DNA of 64,000 bases from Chrysiogenes arsenatis DSM 11915 (GTDB lineage Bacteria; Chrysiogenota; Chrysiogenetes; Chrysiogenales; Chrysiogenaceae): positions 265,100 through 329,099 of the forward strand of contig NZ_AWNK01000005.1 of assembly GCF_000469585.1 (NCBI RefSeq), read 5' to 3'. Numbering within the stretch: the first letter of the stretch is position 1; the number at the start of each line of letters is the position of its first letter. Shown here in pieces: positions 24,082-32,778 of this stretch. The position numbers were made by a program, and so were the translations under genes. Under the pieces are notes generated by a model that searched no databases, had not been told where the DNA came from, and saw nothing but the letters and a program-made list of their open reading frames with translations.

Positions 24082-25496
24082 GATGATAACTCCGAATAGA
24101 CGGTTTTTTGTCCAATTATAAGTGCTGCGGTATGCACCGCCGAGGCCATTGCGCCAATCAGACCCGGCGCACCTACACTTTGCCCTGCAAGTAGTAAGCC
24201 CGGTACTCGCGTGAGCGGATGAGGGTTGGTTTGCCCAATGCAATGCTTTGCGCCATACAGCGAACCGGGCGAGGCGTAACTATATCGCGCAAAGGTTTTT
24301 GGCGAAGCTGATTCGGCCCACACGAGGTTTTGTTCAAACTGGGGAAACGTTTGCGCCATGCGCAATTTCATCCGTTCTGTAATCTCTGCTTTGCTGCCAC
24401 TTTCCTCAATTTTGGAAGCAGGAAAAAGTGTAAAGAAAGAGAACCCATTGGGCGCAGTGGTATCTGCGGCACGCCCTTTGGTTACATACATTACGCCCGA
24501 GGTGATGGTGCTATTGCTGGCAGTGACTTCTGCTCTCTCCTCCGGTAACACAATGACATTAGAGGCATGCAGACACTCCAATGGCGTGCGTGTTACCCCA
24601 TAGAGGGCGTAGGCGGATGGTGTTTCCTCAAGATTAGCGACTCGCTCACCATAGGCTGGCCGAAAGGTGGAAGGTGGAACCATCTGAAGTAACGCCTTTG
24701 GATGACCACAATAGACGGCGCAAGAAGTCCGCAAAGTGGTCTGATTTGCCAATGTTACAGCGGTGACACGGCGGCTGGAATCTATCTCGATCGTACTGAC
24801 TTCACTTCCCAGATACTGATCAACCTGCAACTGTTCTAATTTCTCCTGAAGAAGATCGACGAGTGCCTTGCCGCCTCCCTTAAAGGTGTAGGCTTCCTGA
24901 TAATACGGCCCCACCACCATGGCATGAAAGAGAAAACTCGTCTCATCAGGCTCAGTGCCATAGAGTAATGAATGGGCAGAGAGCAACTTGATCAGCAAAG
25001 GGTCGCTGAAATGTTCCTTGAGAATCTCCTGCAGAGACGGTCTTTGGTTGAGCGGTATAGAATAGTCAACAAGGCTGAATTGCTCGCAGACACGCTGGAT
25101 TTGGGCAAGATAGTGGCGAATCCCCTCTGTTTCATGGGGAAATCTTTCACCCAAACGTTGGACAATCGCGGGAATACCCAGAGGGAAATCAAAAGTGAAC
25201 GGGGTGTTTTGAATTTTTACGTGATCAAAACAATCCGCATGGTAGGGCTCAATCTGGAGCTTCCCCGCGATGGAAAAATAGCGCAATAGGGCGCCAAGTG
25301 GATCATTATTCGGGCACCGTCCGGCATAGTGAAAACCAGTGTCGAAATGGTGGTGCTTGCGCGTAAAACCACGGACGATAGGGGCAATTTGATGATGTTT
25401 TTCTACCAATGCCACCCGTTGCCCATATTTTGCAAGCATGAGCGCTACGGTGATTCCGGAGATGCCTGCTCCAATAACAACCGCATCATAGTGCAT
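24072..25496 (-). CDS. CrtI/carotenoid-isomerase-like FAD oxidoreductase
   Basis: A 474-residue flavoprotein. MHYDAVVIGAGISGITVALML is the N-terminal Rossmann fold with GxGxxG, VALVEKHH binds the ribose, and LAGQSVGAPGLIGAMASA is the C-terminal FAD motif of the phytoene desaturase/CRTISO group. Such enzymes introduce or isomerise double bonds in polyenes. That is notable because aryl polyenes are normally built fully unsaturated by dehydratases. It sits between two ketosynthase genes and overlaps both. It might isomerise cis bonds, desaturate or modify the aryl end. Confidence 0.83.
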   Translation of the reverse strand: MHYDAVVIGAGISGITVALMLAKYGQRVALVEKHHQIAPIVRGFTRKHHHFDTGFHYAGRCPNNDPLGALLRYFSIAGKLQIEPYHADCFDHVKIQNTPFTFDFPLGIPAIVQRLGERFPHETEGIRHYLAQIQRVCEQFSLVDYSIPLNQRPSLQEILKEHFSDPLLIKLLSAHSLLYGTEPDETSFLFHAMVVGPYYQEAYTFKGGGKALVDLLQEKLEQLQVDQYLGSEVSTIEIDSSRRVTAVTLANQTTLRTSCAVYCGHPKALLQMVPPSTFRPAYGERVANLEETPSAYALYGVTRTPLECLHASNVIVLPEERAEVTASNSTITSGVMYVTKGRAADTTAPNGFSFFTLFPASKIEESGSKAEITERMKLRMAQTFPQFEQNLVWAESASPKTFARYSYASPGSLYGAKHCIGQTNPHPLTRVPGLLLAGQSVGAPGLIGAMASAVHTAALIIGQKTVYSELSSCL

Positions 25497-26712
25497 GGTG
25501 GTATCGCAAGAGAAGACATGAGTTGGTGCCACCAAATCCCGCTGAATTGCAGAGAATAATTTTTGGAGCACATGCAATCGATTCGGTGAGGATGTTGAGA
25601 CCTTTGCTGGCATGATCCGGCGTCTGAAAATTGGCATTTGCTGCCAGAAACTGATCGTTAGCCATGATGGTGGAATAGACCACCTGGGAAGCGCCCGACA
25701 TCCAAAGCTCGTGCCCCGTTAATGATTTCGTTGAAGAAATATAGGGTTTATGTTCGCCAAACACTTCATGAATCGTATTGGCTTCCGCCTCATCACCCGC
25801 CGGTGTCGAAGTGGCGTGGGCGCACACATAATCGACCTCTTGGGCAGACATGTTGCCATCGGCAAGTGCAGCGTGCATCGCGCGCTTCAATCCATCACCA
25901 CTGGGAACAGAAATGTGAAGCCCATCAGAGCTGAAACCATAGCCAATCACTTCACCAAGGATGACGGCTCCGCGAGCAAGGGCACTTTCATAGCGTTCCA
26001 GAATAAGAGCCGCCGCACCGCCGCTTGGCACAAGCCCATCGCGGTCGGCATCAAATGGACGAGACGCTTTATCAGGTTCGGTGACTCGCGTAGAAAAGGC
26101 ACCCAATCCATCAAAACTGCACATCGATTGCCAATTCACTTCCTGTGCACCACCGCAAATAACGCGATCCTGACGGCCAAGCCGGATCAAATCTGCCGCT
26201 TGACCCACCGCATGCCCACCGCTCGAACAGGCCGAAGAGAGTGTCCAACATGCCCCTTTTGTCCCCAATAATGTGTTTAAATTCATTGTGATAGTCGACG
26301 TCATCGAACGGAACACATATCCGCTACCGATCGACTGTGTATCACGTGCATCGTTGAGGCGCTCCACTTGCTCCACAGCGGCAATACAGCTGGAATCACA
26401 CCCGAAAATAAGACCCGTCTGCTCATTTGCGATATCTGCCATGGATAATCCTGATTGAGTTAAGGCATCATAAACAGCTACATATGCCCATTCGGCAAAG
26501 TCAGGCATAGTTTTCTTTTGCTTACGATTCAGGAACCCCTGAGAAATATCGCTGGGAATAATCCCCGTCAGTGGGCTGCGAAAGCCACGCTGACGACGCT
26601 CTTCATCGACATGCACTCCTGAAATACCCGTGCGCAAGGCATGACTAACGTCAGACCACGATCTTCCTAGCGTTGAAACAAGACCGACACCCGTGATGGC
26701 GACTCTATACAT
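25486..26712 (-). CDS. Beta-ketoacyl-ACP synthase (KAS I/II family, ApeR-like)
   Basis: A 408-residue condensing enzyme with Cys in SSACSSGGHA, His in CAHATSTPAGD and His in KSLTGHELWMSGA, so the full Cys-His-His triad is present. It begins 8 bases after the ketoreductase stop. Its motifs differ from those of the KS at 22852, so it is a separate paralogue. A likely role is chain initiation or a distinct elongation phase. Confidence 0.86.
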   Translation of the reverse strand: MYRVAITGVGLVSTLGRSWSDVSHALRTGISGVHVDEERRQRGFRSPLTGIIPSDISQGFLNRKQKKTMPDFAEWAYVAVYDALTQSGLSMADIANEQTGLIFGCDSSCIAAVEQVERLNDARDTQSIGSGYVFRSMTSTITMNLNTLLGTKGACWTLSSACSSGGHAVGQAADLIRLGRQDRVICGGAQEVNWQSMCSFDGLGAFSTRVTEPDKASRPFDADRDGLVPSGGAAALILERYESALARGAVILGEVIGYGFSSDGLHISVPSGDGLKRAMHAALADGNMSAQEVDYVCAHATSTPAGDEAEANTIHEVFGEHKPYISSTKSLTGHELWMSGASQVVYSTIMANDQFLAANANFQTPDHASKGLNILTESIACAPKIILCNSAGFGGTNSCLLLRYHHAL

Positions 26713-26720
26713 AGATTACA

Positions 26721-27446
26721 TCACACATGCGTACCGCCATTCACCGCCAAGACTTGTCCTGTTATATACGAAGCACGATCGGAGCAGAGGAAACTCACCG
26801 CGTAGGCGACTTCTTCCGGTGTACCTACTCGCCCCATAGGGATCATCGGCAAAATCCGTTCCTTGGGAAGATTTTGAATCATTTCAGTCTCAATAAAACC
26901 AGGAGAGACACAATTCACTAATACGTTCCGCTTGGCAACTTCGACAGCGAGCGACCGCGATGCGCCAATAATACCTGCTTTGGCGGCAGAGTAATTGACT
27001 TGCCCTGCTACGCCGGTTTCGCCGGAAGTAGAAACGATATTGATGATTCTCCCCGCTCTTTGTTTGAGCATTCCGGTCAAAACAGCTTTTGTGACCGAGA
27101 AAAATCCACCCAGATGGACGTCAAGCACAGCATTCCACTCGGCATGTTTCATCCACACCATGAGAGAGTCAGCGGCAAAACCAGCGTTGTTTATAAGGAT
27201 AAAGGGAACGGTCTGATCTATCAGAGGTGCAAGAGTTGCCTCCACAGCGTGGGGGTCAGCAACATCAAATGCCAGTAGCGTGCAACTCCGGCCTTCCGCC
27301 TCTATGTGTCGCGCAACCTCTTGCGCAGCAAGTAAATCTGAACGATAATTCAACCAGATGTCGTAGCCATCTTTGGCAAGTTGTAGGGCAATCGCTTTCC
27401 CTATTCCTTTACTGGCTCCAGTCACGAATGCAATTTTGGGGCTCAT
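26721..27446 (-). CDS. 3-oxoacyl-ACP reductase, SDR family (ApeQ/FabG-like)
   Basis: A 241-residue short-chain dehydrogenase. TGASKGIG binds the cofactor, NNAG follows, and the catalytic Ser and YSAAK (Tyr-x3-Lys) are present; INGTHV-like C-terminus ends at NGGTHV. It reduces 3-oxoacyl-ACP to the 3-hydroxy form that the dehydratases need. Length is normal for FabG. It begins 11 bases after the first gene of the operon. Confidence 0.9.
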   Translation of the reverse strand: MSPKIAFVTGASKGIGKAIALQLAKDGYDIWLNYRSDLLAAQEVARHIEAEGRSCTLLAFDVADPHAVEATLAPLIDQTVPFILINNAGFAADSLMVWMKHAEWNAVLDVHLGGFFSVTKAVLTGMLKQRAGRIINIVSTSGETGVAGQVNYSAAKAGIIGASRSLAVEVAKRNVLVNCVSPGFIETEMIQNLPKERILPMIPMGRVGTPEEVAYAVSFLCSDRASYITGQVLAVNGGTHV

Positions 27447-27457
27447 ATAGTCCTGTC

Positions 27458-28021
27458 TTATCGGCGAATATTCATCAAGATATCATTATCATCGAATGTC
27501 AAGACGAGTGTTTTGAAGCGATTCGTCCAGTAAATCCAAGCTTTGGATTCCAATCGAGGAGTTTTATGTGCAGCAGGGTACCCCAATGCGGCCATGACAC
27601 CCTCCTTACTCATACCAATGAAGGCTTTTCCTTCGCGAATCCCTTGCTGGTCAATTGCGGAAAGATGGTTGTAGTTGACAGGAGTAGTGCTGGTAATAAG
27701 TGCTAGATACTCTTGCGCTTTCATACCCATACGGGGTTCGTGATATTCAAACTGAATATAGGAGTTTTCCTCTTGAGTGTAGATATCAATATGCTTGCGC
27801 GAATGACTTTTTACTGTAATAGCAGTACCGGCAGGGAAAACATGATGGCCACTTCCAGGGTCAGTATAATTAGCGTAGCTCGCCTTAAAAGCTCTTTCGC
27901 CGCTTCGGTCAACAGCAAATTGCGTATGAATATTCACCTTTGTGTACAGAACGTCACTGGCAAAACTGGCACCTGAAAATACGATCATAAAAATGAGAAA
28001 AAAAGCGCGCTTCGTAAACAT
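27458..28021 (-). CDS. Secreted protein with BamE/SmpA-like C-terminus, first gene of the polyene operon
   Basis: A 187-residue protein with a signal peptide (FFLIFMIVFSGASFAS). The middle part is beta-rich and unfamiliar. The C-terminal part carries AFIGMSKEGVMAALGYP, resembling the BamE/SmpA start motif, then WIYWTNRF and LVLTFDDN strands. A strong ribosome site (GAGGGA) supports the ATG at 28021, not the earlier one at 28078, which lies inside the promoter. It opens the operon and resembles in type the secreted protein that closes it at 1158. Confidence 0.6.
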   Translation of the reverse strand: MFTKRAFFLIFMIVFSGASFASDVLYTKVNIHTQFAVDRSGERAFKASYANYTDPGSGHHVFPAGTAITVKSHSRKHIDIYTQEENSYIQFEYHEPRMGMKAQEYLALITSTTPVNYNHLSAIDQQGIREGKAFIGMSKEGVMAALGYPAAHKTPRLESKAWIYWTNRFKTLVLTFDDNDILMNIRR

Positions 28022-28048
28022 AATATCCCTCCATGTATTTTTGAGGCA

Positions 28049-28078
28049 TTTATAGCGGGTATCATAAGCAGAGTTCAA
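28049..28078 (-). promoter_or_regulatory. Candidate sigma-70 promoter of the polyene operon
   Basis: On the minus strand TTGAAC (28073-28078), an 18-base spacer and TATAAA (28049-28054) form a good promoter 28 bases before the first ATG at 28021. No other gap in the operon down to 15345 is long enough for an obvious promoter, so this one may drive the whole main block. Confidence 0.55.
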
Positions 28079-28131
28079 GTGTAATTTCCCCTACTTGATG
28101 TGCGCAAAACGCTACGCACAGCCTTCACACC

Positions 28132-29319
28132 TCACGCTCCCTTCCGTTTCCGTGCATCCGGCAGCAGTATAAGCCCTCCAACCGCCACAGCGATAGCCGC
28201 CGCAACCAGTGGAAGCGTAAAGCTCCCTTCAACTTTTGCCACATACCCCGCGAGCGCCGGCGCAATAATTTGCCCAGCGCCAAAAAGTGCAGTTAAAAGG
28301 CCAACTGCCGCTCCAGCTTTTTCTGGTGCCAACTTGCGACCGTACATCATGGTCAGTGTCACAATACCCATAATCGTGCCACCAAAAAGGATCGAACCGA
28401 CATATGCTCCCGCAAGTGTCGGCCAGAATACCGGGCAGACGATACCAACCGCTTGAATGCCATGTGCCAGCATCAAAGCTCGCGCCTCACCGACCCTAGC
28501 GGCTACCAGTGGCCAAACCGACGTCGAAATTGCCGCTGAAACTCCAACAAGCAGCCATGAAATCGTCCCTGCTAATGGCGAGTCGAGCAACGTGCGTATG
28601 ATTAAAACAAGAAATGTCGCTGAAACAACATACCCCATCCCCTCCAGAAAGTAGGCTGAACCAAGGCGAATAAAGACACCACGTAACGAGGGCGTCGCCG
28701 CCGTATGCTGAACCACCGCCGTATTTACCGGCGCAGCAGCGGGTGCCACTGGGGCTGGTTCGCTTTTTACCCACATCCACGCGAGCACAACCGGCGGGAT
28801 CGAAAGCAATCCAAGCCCGATCCATGCTCCCTGCCAACTCCAATATTCACACAGTGGCGCAACCCCCACCGCCGAAAGCGCAATGCCAACCCCAACACCG
28901 CTGTACATAAGGCCGGAAAGATGGATCGCACTGCGCTGCGCCAACGCTTCCATCACAAGCAGTGACCCGAGCACAAAGATAGCCGCGCTGAGCACCCCCG
29001 CCACAAAACGGAGCAGATACCACACCGCAAGGCTTTCCAGCACGCCCATCGCCGCCGTCACCAACACCATCAGCACTAAGCTCAAGCGAAATCCGGCAAC
29101 ACGCCAACCACGTGGCAAATATCCAAAAACCAGAGCACCCGCCAGATAGCCCGCATAATTGGACGAAGCAATCAACCCCGCAATACTATCGTCAAAGCCA
29201 ACACCGTCTTGCATAAACGGCAACAGCGGCGTGTACGCAAAACGCCCCGCCCCCATCGCCACAATTAAGGCCAATAATCCACCCAGTGCGGGAATATATT
29301 TTCGTTCGCTCCATTTCAT
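28132..29319 (-). CDS. MFS transporter, YbfB/YjiJ family
   Basis: A 395-residue protein with about 12 transmembrane helices. GAGRFAYTPLLPFM is the family's first-helix signature, and the halves are joined by a Pro/Ala-rich loop near residues 190-215. Substrates of this group are poorly known. It overlaps the U32-like gene upstream by 4 nt and ends 111 bases before the polyene operon start; the polyene promoter lies in that gap. It therefore belongs to the U32 operon. Confidence 0.83.
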   Translation of the reverse strand: MKWSERKYIPALGGLLALIVAMGAGRFAYTPLLPFMQDGVGFDDSIAGLIASSNYAGYLAGALVFGYLPRGWRVAGFRLSLVLMVLVTAAMGVLESLAVWYLLRFVAGVLSAAIFVLGSLLVMEALAQRSAIHLSGLMYSGVGVGIALSAVGVAPLCEYWSWQGAWIGLGLLSIPPVVLAWMWVKSEPAPVAPAAAPVNTAVVQHTAATPSLRGVFIRLGSAYFLEGMGYVVSATFLVLIIRTLLDSPLAGTISWLLVGVSAAISTSVWPLVAARVGEARALMLAHGIQAVGIVCPVFWPTLAGAYVGSILFGGTIMGIVTLTMMYGRKLAPEKAGAAVGLLTALFGAGQIIAPALAGYVAKVEGSFTLPLVAAAIAVAVGGLILLPDARKRKGA

Positions 29320-30479
29320 CCGCTTGCTCCTTCAGTCGCTGTGAGTCGCGCGCCAACCGTTGCTCCTTTGAACCAATGCAGACGGACAAACTCACCACGC
29401 TCCGCCTGATCCAACGTCTCACCCCACCACGTGCGTATTTCCGAAAGTGTGGCGCGAAAGACCTTTTGCTCTGGCGTCTTCACCGTATAACACTCGCCTC
29501 GGCGCAACACAGTTGCCACTTCGGCAATCACATATTCGTTGCGCGAAATCGCGACGACAGATGCATTCGCCATCATCACGTCGCCCGAAACATCCTCTTC
29601 TGTAGCAGAGTAGGCCTGCACCATAAACTGAAAATCACTCCGTTTCCAAGATAACATCGCCGGACATTCCGCCGCCCCCGTCACGTATCCAAGCACCGCT
29701 TCCAATGGCGCAACCCCACGGTGATCGACCAAAAAAGAGAATGGCACCTCATCGCGTAATAACGCGGGAACATGCGGCACAAGATCCATGATATGCGAAT
29801 GATATAAAACCGTGCCTGCCCCAGCCTTATGCAATGCAAAACGCTCGTCCGGGCGGGTTGTTTCCTGCAACATCACACTGGCATCATCGCTCACCGTACT
29901 GACAAGATCGCGCGCCGAATGGAAAATCTGCACACGGCCAAAGAGTTGTATCTGCAATAGAAATGCTTCTGACACACAGGATGCTAGTGCACCAATGGCT
30001 TCCCAGTGTAATTCGCGAGATACCAGCGCACCGCAGAAACCCACTTGCTCCATTTCACGATAATAACCACGGTGGTTACCGCCACTTTTTATTTCATGTA
30101 GCACACGAAGCTGCGGAAATCGTCGGCGTAATTCTAGAGCAAGCCCAATATTCTGCACCCGAACGAACGTTACGCCCGCCTCAACACACCGTTGAACCAC
30201 TTCCAGCGTACGGGGAAAATCGTTATCAAACGGGAGAAAGTCGAGCAGGAGCTGACACTCCAACGGCGCGGCACACGCATTGTCAATCAACTGGCACGCC
30301 GTTTCGAGCGCAAGCGTGCCCGACAGGCTGACCTCTTGCGGCGCAACGATCACCGATCTAACACCAAAACGGAGCGCCACCGCAAGGTCATGAGGCGTTT
30401 CAATACAAACGGATAGGCGCGCGGCAATCGGTGCGATATCCTTTGCTACTAGGTCACAGCTCACGGTACACCACCACAT
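29316..30479 (-). CDS. U32-family-like protein lacking the iron-sulfur cysteines
   Basis: A 387-residue protein with the fold pattern of the U32/UbiV group: RVQNIGLALELRRRFP, HEIKSGGNH and LQIQLFGRVQIFHSARD, the counterpart of the usual 'HG..xxSxxxC' motif. The Cys that normally follows is Asp (SARD), and no later CxxxC cluster is seen, so the [4Fe-4S] ligands appear lost. It probably pairs with the canonical U32 protein upstream, as UbiU pairs with UbiV. The start is uncertain: the ATG at 30479 overlaps the upstream gene by 26 nt, and a GTG at 30464 is possible. Confidence 0.6.
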   Translation of the reverse strand: MWWCTVSCDLVAKDIAPIAARLSVCIETPHDLAVALRFGVRSVIVAPQEVSLSGTLALETACQLIDNACAAPLECQLLLDFLPFDNDFPRTLEVVQRCVEAGVTFVRVQNIGLALELRRRFPQLRVLHEIKSGGNHRGYYREMEQVGFCGALVSRELHWEAIGALASCVSEAFLLQIQLFGRVQIFHSARDLVSTVSDDASVMLQETTRPDERFALHKAGAGTVLYHSHIMDLVPHVPALLRDEVPFSFLVDHRGVAPLEAVLGYVTGAAECPAMLSWKRSDFQFMVQAYSATEEDVSGDVMMANASVVAISRNEYVIAEVATVLRRGECYTVKTPEQKVFRATLSEIRTWWGETLDQAERGEFVRLHWFKGATVGARLTATEGASG

Positions 30480-31626
30480 GCGGTTGACTCATCCCGCTTA
30501 CAACGACACCGCTCCCGGGCGAAGCGTGATCGACAGGTTCGCCATCAAGCGTTGTCAAGATGCCGACCGGAAACACCGTTCCATCCGGCAACAGCGCAGA
30601 CAAGCAGTGCTGACTACGTGCTGATTTACGCACTACCAGCAATCCTCGACCATCATGCACACTGACAATATCGCCGATATATTCCACCGCAACATGATAT
30701 CCCGAACGCTCTAACGCGACACTCTCGCGCGCGGCGGGAGCTACCAGAGAGCCTTGTGTAAAGCCACGATTCGAAACCATAGCAATACGCTTTTCTAATT
30801 TTTCCCACGCAACAGGAGCACCACACGCCAACGCATCAAGTGCTTGGCGGTAGCTCGAAATAACCGCCGCCAAATAGAGATTTGATTTCATTCGACCTTC
30901 AATTTTGAGCGAATGGATGCCCGCTTTGCAAAACATGGGAAGCAAGCGAAGTCCCATTAAATCTAACGAATTTAATGGATGACAAAGCGATTCAGAGAGC
31001 GAACCATCGCGCTGCACAACCTGATAGCCCCAGCGGCAACTCTGCACGCATCCGCCGCGATTGGCGTCGCGTCCGGTCGTGAAATTACTGATTAAACACT
31101 TTCCACTGAATGACATACACAACGATCCATGCACAAACATTTCAATTTCTACTCCGCTGCGTGTGGCAAGTTCAGCGGCCGCCTCTATCGAAAGTTCACG
31201 CCCTGGCACAATACGGCTTGCGCCGCGCGCACCCCAAAACTGTGCTTCGGCACTGTTAACGCAACTGGCCTGCGTCGAAATATGCGTGACAAGGCCGACT
31301 TCGTGTGCCTTTCGTTGCAAAACAGGATCCGACACAATAACCGCATCTGCACCAACCTCACAAAGATGGCGCAGGTATTCATCCAATCCATTGAAATCAT
31401 CATTCCACGGGAATATATTCATTACGACATAGACTTTTTTCTGCCTAGAATGCGCAAAAGAACAACCAATGGCAATATCTTCAAGTGTGAAATTACCCGC
31501 ACGATGACGTAGGCCAAACTGTGGGCCGCCGATATAGACAGCATCGGCTCCATACGTAAAGGCAGAATAAAGCTTATCGAGACTCCCCGCCGGAGCCAGC
31601 AATTCAGGAATATACAAACGGTTCAC
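30454..31626 (-). CDS. U32 family peptidase/RNA-hydroxylation-like protein
   Basis: A 390-residue member of the U32 family. PELLAPAGSLDKLYSAFTYGADAVYIGG is split by an N-terminal TIM-barrel start, and EMFVHGSLCMSFSGKC followed by GGCVQSC gives the four conserved cysteines that hold a [4Fe-4S] cluster. Close relatives (TrhP, RlhA, UbiU) take part in oxygen-independent hydroxylation of RNA or quinones; true protease activity is doubtful. First gene of a three-gene operon with the degenerate paralogue and an MFS transporter. Confidence 0.83.
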   Translation of the reverse strand: MNRLYIPELLAPAGSLDKLYSAFTYGADAVYIGGPQFGLRHRAGNFTLEDIAIGCSFAHSRQKKVYVVMNIFPWNDDFNGLDEYLRHLCEVGADAVIVSDPVLQRKAHEVGLVTHISTQASCVNSAEAQFWGARGASRIVPGRELSIEAAAELATRSGVEIEMFVHGSLCMSFSGKCLISNFTTGRDANRGGCVQSCRWGYQVVQRDGSLSESLCHPLNSLDLMGLRLLPMFCKAGIHSLKIEGRMKSNLYLAAVISSYRQALDALACGAPVAWEKLEKRIAMVSNRGFTQGSLVAPAARESVALERSGYHVAVEYIGDIVSVHDGRGLLVVRKSARSQHCLSALLPDGTVFPVGILTTLDGEPVDHASPGSGVVVSGMSQPHVVVYREL

Positions 31627-31751
31627 CTATTCATTTCTACATTGAGTGGCAGGAAAAAAGGGCGTATTATTTTCCTCTGATACAAGAAAATAACGCGCCA
31701 TACGGCCTCGTTTCCATGCTAGAATACACCAACTTTCGGAGGGATACCATC

Positions 31752-32462
31752 ATGTCTGAACAGAGTTTAAAATCACTTCGCGTTTTATACGTAGAAGACG
31801 AACCACTCATCCGCGAAAGCTTGGAACGCTTCTTGCGCAAGCATGTCGGGAAGCTCTATTGCGCGAACGACGGGATAGAAGGGTGCGATCTTTTTACGCG
31901 CCATTCGCCAGACATCATCATCACCGATGCTCGTATGCCACGGATGAACGGCCTTGATATGGTCGTAAAGATTCGCCAGCAAAACGCACAGGTTCCCGTT
32001 ATTCTGACGACTGCTTATAGCGAAGAAGATATGTTTTCCCGCGTACTTGATATGGGGATCGACGCGTATATCATCAAACCCGTTGATCACACCGAACTTT
32101 TGCTGCGAATCGGCACCCTGATCAACCAACAAGCAACCAGCAGCACCCCCACAACAGAATCGTCAGAAGATGTGCTGGTGGTAGGTTCAACCCAAACGGC
32201 TGCTCAAGTACTGCCAGAAGTATTTGCCTTTTTACAAAGCCGGGGAAAAATCGCCGCAGACATAACCCAACAACAGGCCTTTAGCTCTCGTGAGGTGTTA
32301 GAACAATGCATTGCGGCGTTTGATAGACTCTTTCAGGATGGGCAGATTCTTTTGCTTGGCGCCGATGGAATGCCCGTATTCGACACCGTCAGCCCCGTGG
32401 CGCCCTGCGGACAATCAGTCGATCAGGTTGTTCAGCAGTTACGCACACGTATGGCAAAATAA
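31752..32462 (+). CDS. Response regulator with unclassified C-terminal region
   Basis: A 236-residue protein. Residues ~8-125 form a receiver domain with VLYVEDE (acidic pocket), phospho-acceptor Asp in IIITDARMPRMNG, the Thr in ILTTAY and Lys in IIKPVD. The remaining ~100 residues match no output domain I know and contain no HTH. It could be a small-protein binding or dimer module. GGAGGG before the ATG at 31752 decides the start over 31716. No kinase gene is adjacent. The upstream gap has an imperfect inverted repeat near 31661-31700. Confidence 0.82.
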   Translation: MSEQSLKSLRVLYVEDEPLIRESLERFLRKHVGKLYCANDGIEGCDLFTRHSPDIIITDARMPRMNGLDMVVKIRQQNAQVPVILTTAYSEEDMFSRVLDMGIDAYIIKPVDHTELLLRIGTLINQQATSSTPTTESSEDVLVVGSTQTAAQVLPEVFAFLQSRGKIAADITQQQAFSSREVLEQCIAAFDRLFQDGQILLLGADGMPVFDTVSPVAPCGQSVDQVVQQLRTRMAK

Positions 32463-32465
32463 CAA

Positions 32466-32774
32466 CTACGGAAGCGTTGCAACGTAGTTGGCGATGGTGT
32501 TGATCTGCTCATCGCTTAACCCGCGAACATTGGGGCGCATCATCCCTTTGAGGCGTCCGCCGAACGTCGGATCATCACGATATCCCTTCAACGTTTCTGC
32601 GATTTCAGCAGCCCCCTTGCCACGGATAATATTCGCCAGAGTCCCACCGTGCGGGGGCGTTCCGCCATCAGCACCGTGACAAGCAATACACTTTCTATAG
32701 AGCGCCGCTCCGTCAGCCAGCGCTCCCGTCACTCCAAACACCAAGACACAGAACATCACGACTGCATATCGCAT
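32466..32774 (-). CDS. Small periplasmic cytochrome c (class I)
   Basis: A 102-residue protein with a signal peptide (MRYAVVMFCVLVFGVTGALA), then haem-binding CIACH near residue 31 and a distal Met in GMMRPNV. After processing it is ~82 residues, the size of cytochrome c553 electron carriers. It probably shuttles electrons in the periplasm. It ends 3 bases from the convergent response regulator and begins 4 bases after the pyrophosphatase stop. Confidence 0.85.
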   Translation of the reverse strand: MRYAVVMFCVLVFGVTGALADGAALYRKCIACHGADGGTPPHGGTLANIIRGKGAAEIAETLKGYRDDPTFGGRLKGMMRPNVRGLSDEQINTIANYVATLP

Positions 32775-32778
32775 TGGA

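Noticed and set aside
28101-28120. GTGCG...CGCAC hairpin as terminator of the MFS gene
   Set aside because: The stem is only 5 bp and no T-run follows, so it does not qualify as an intrinsic terminator.
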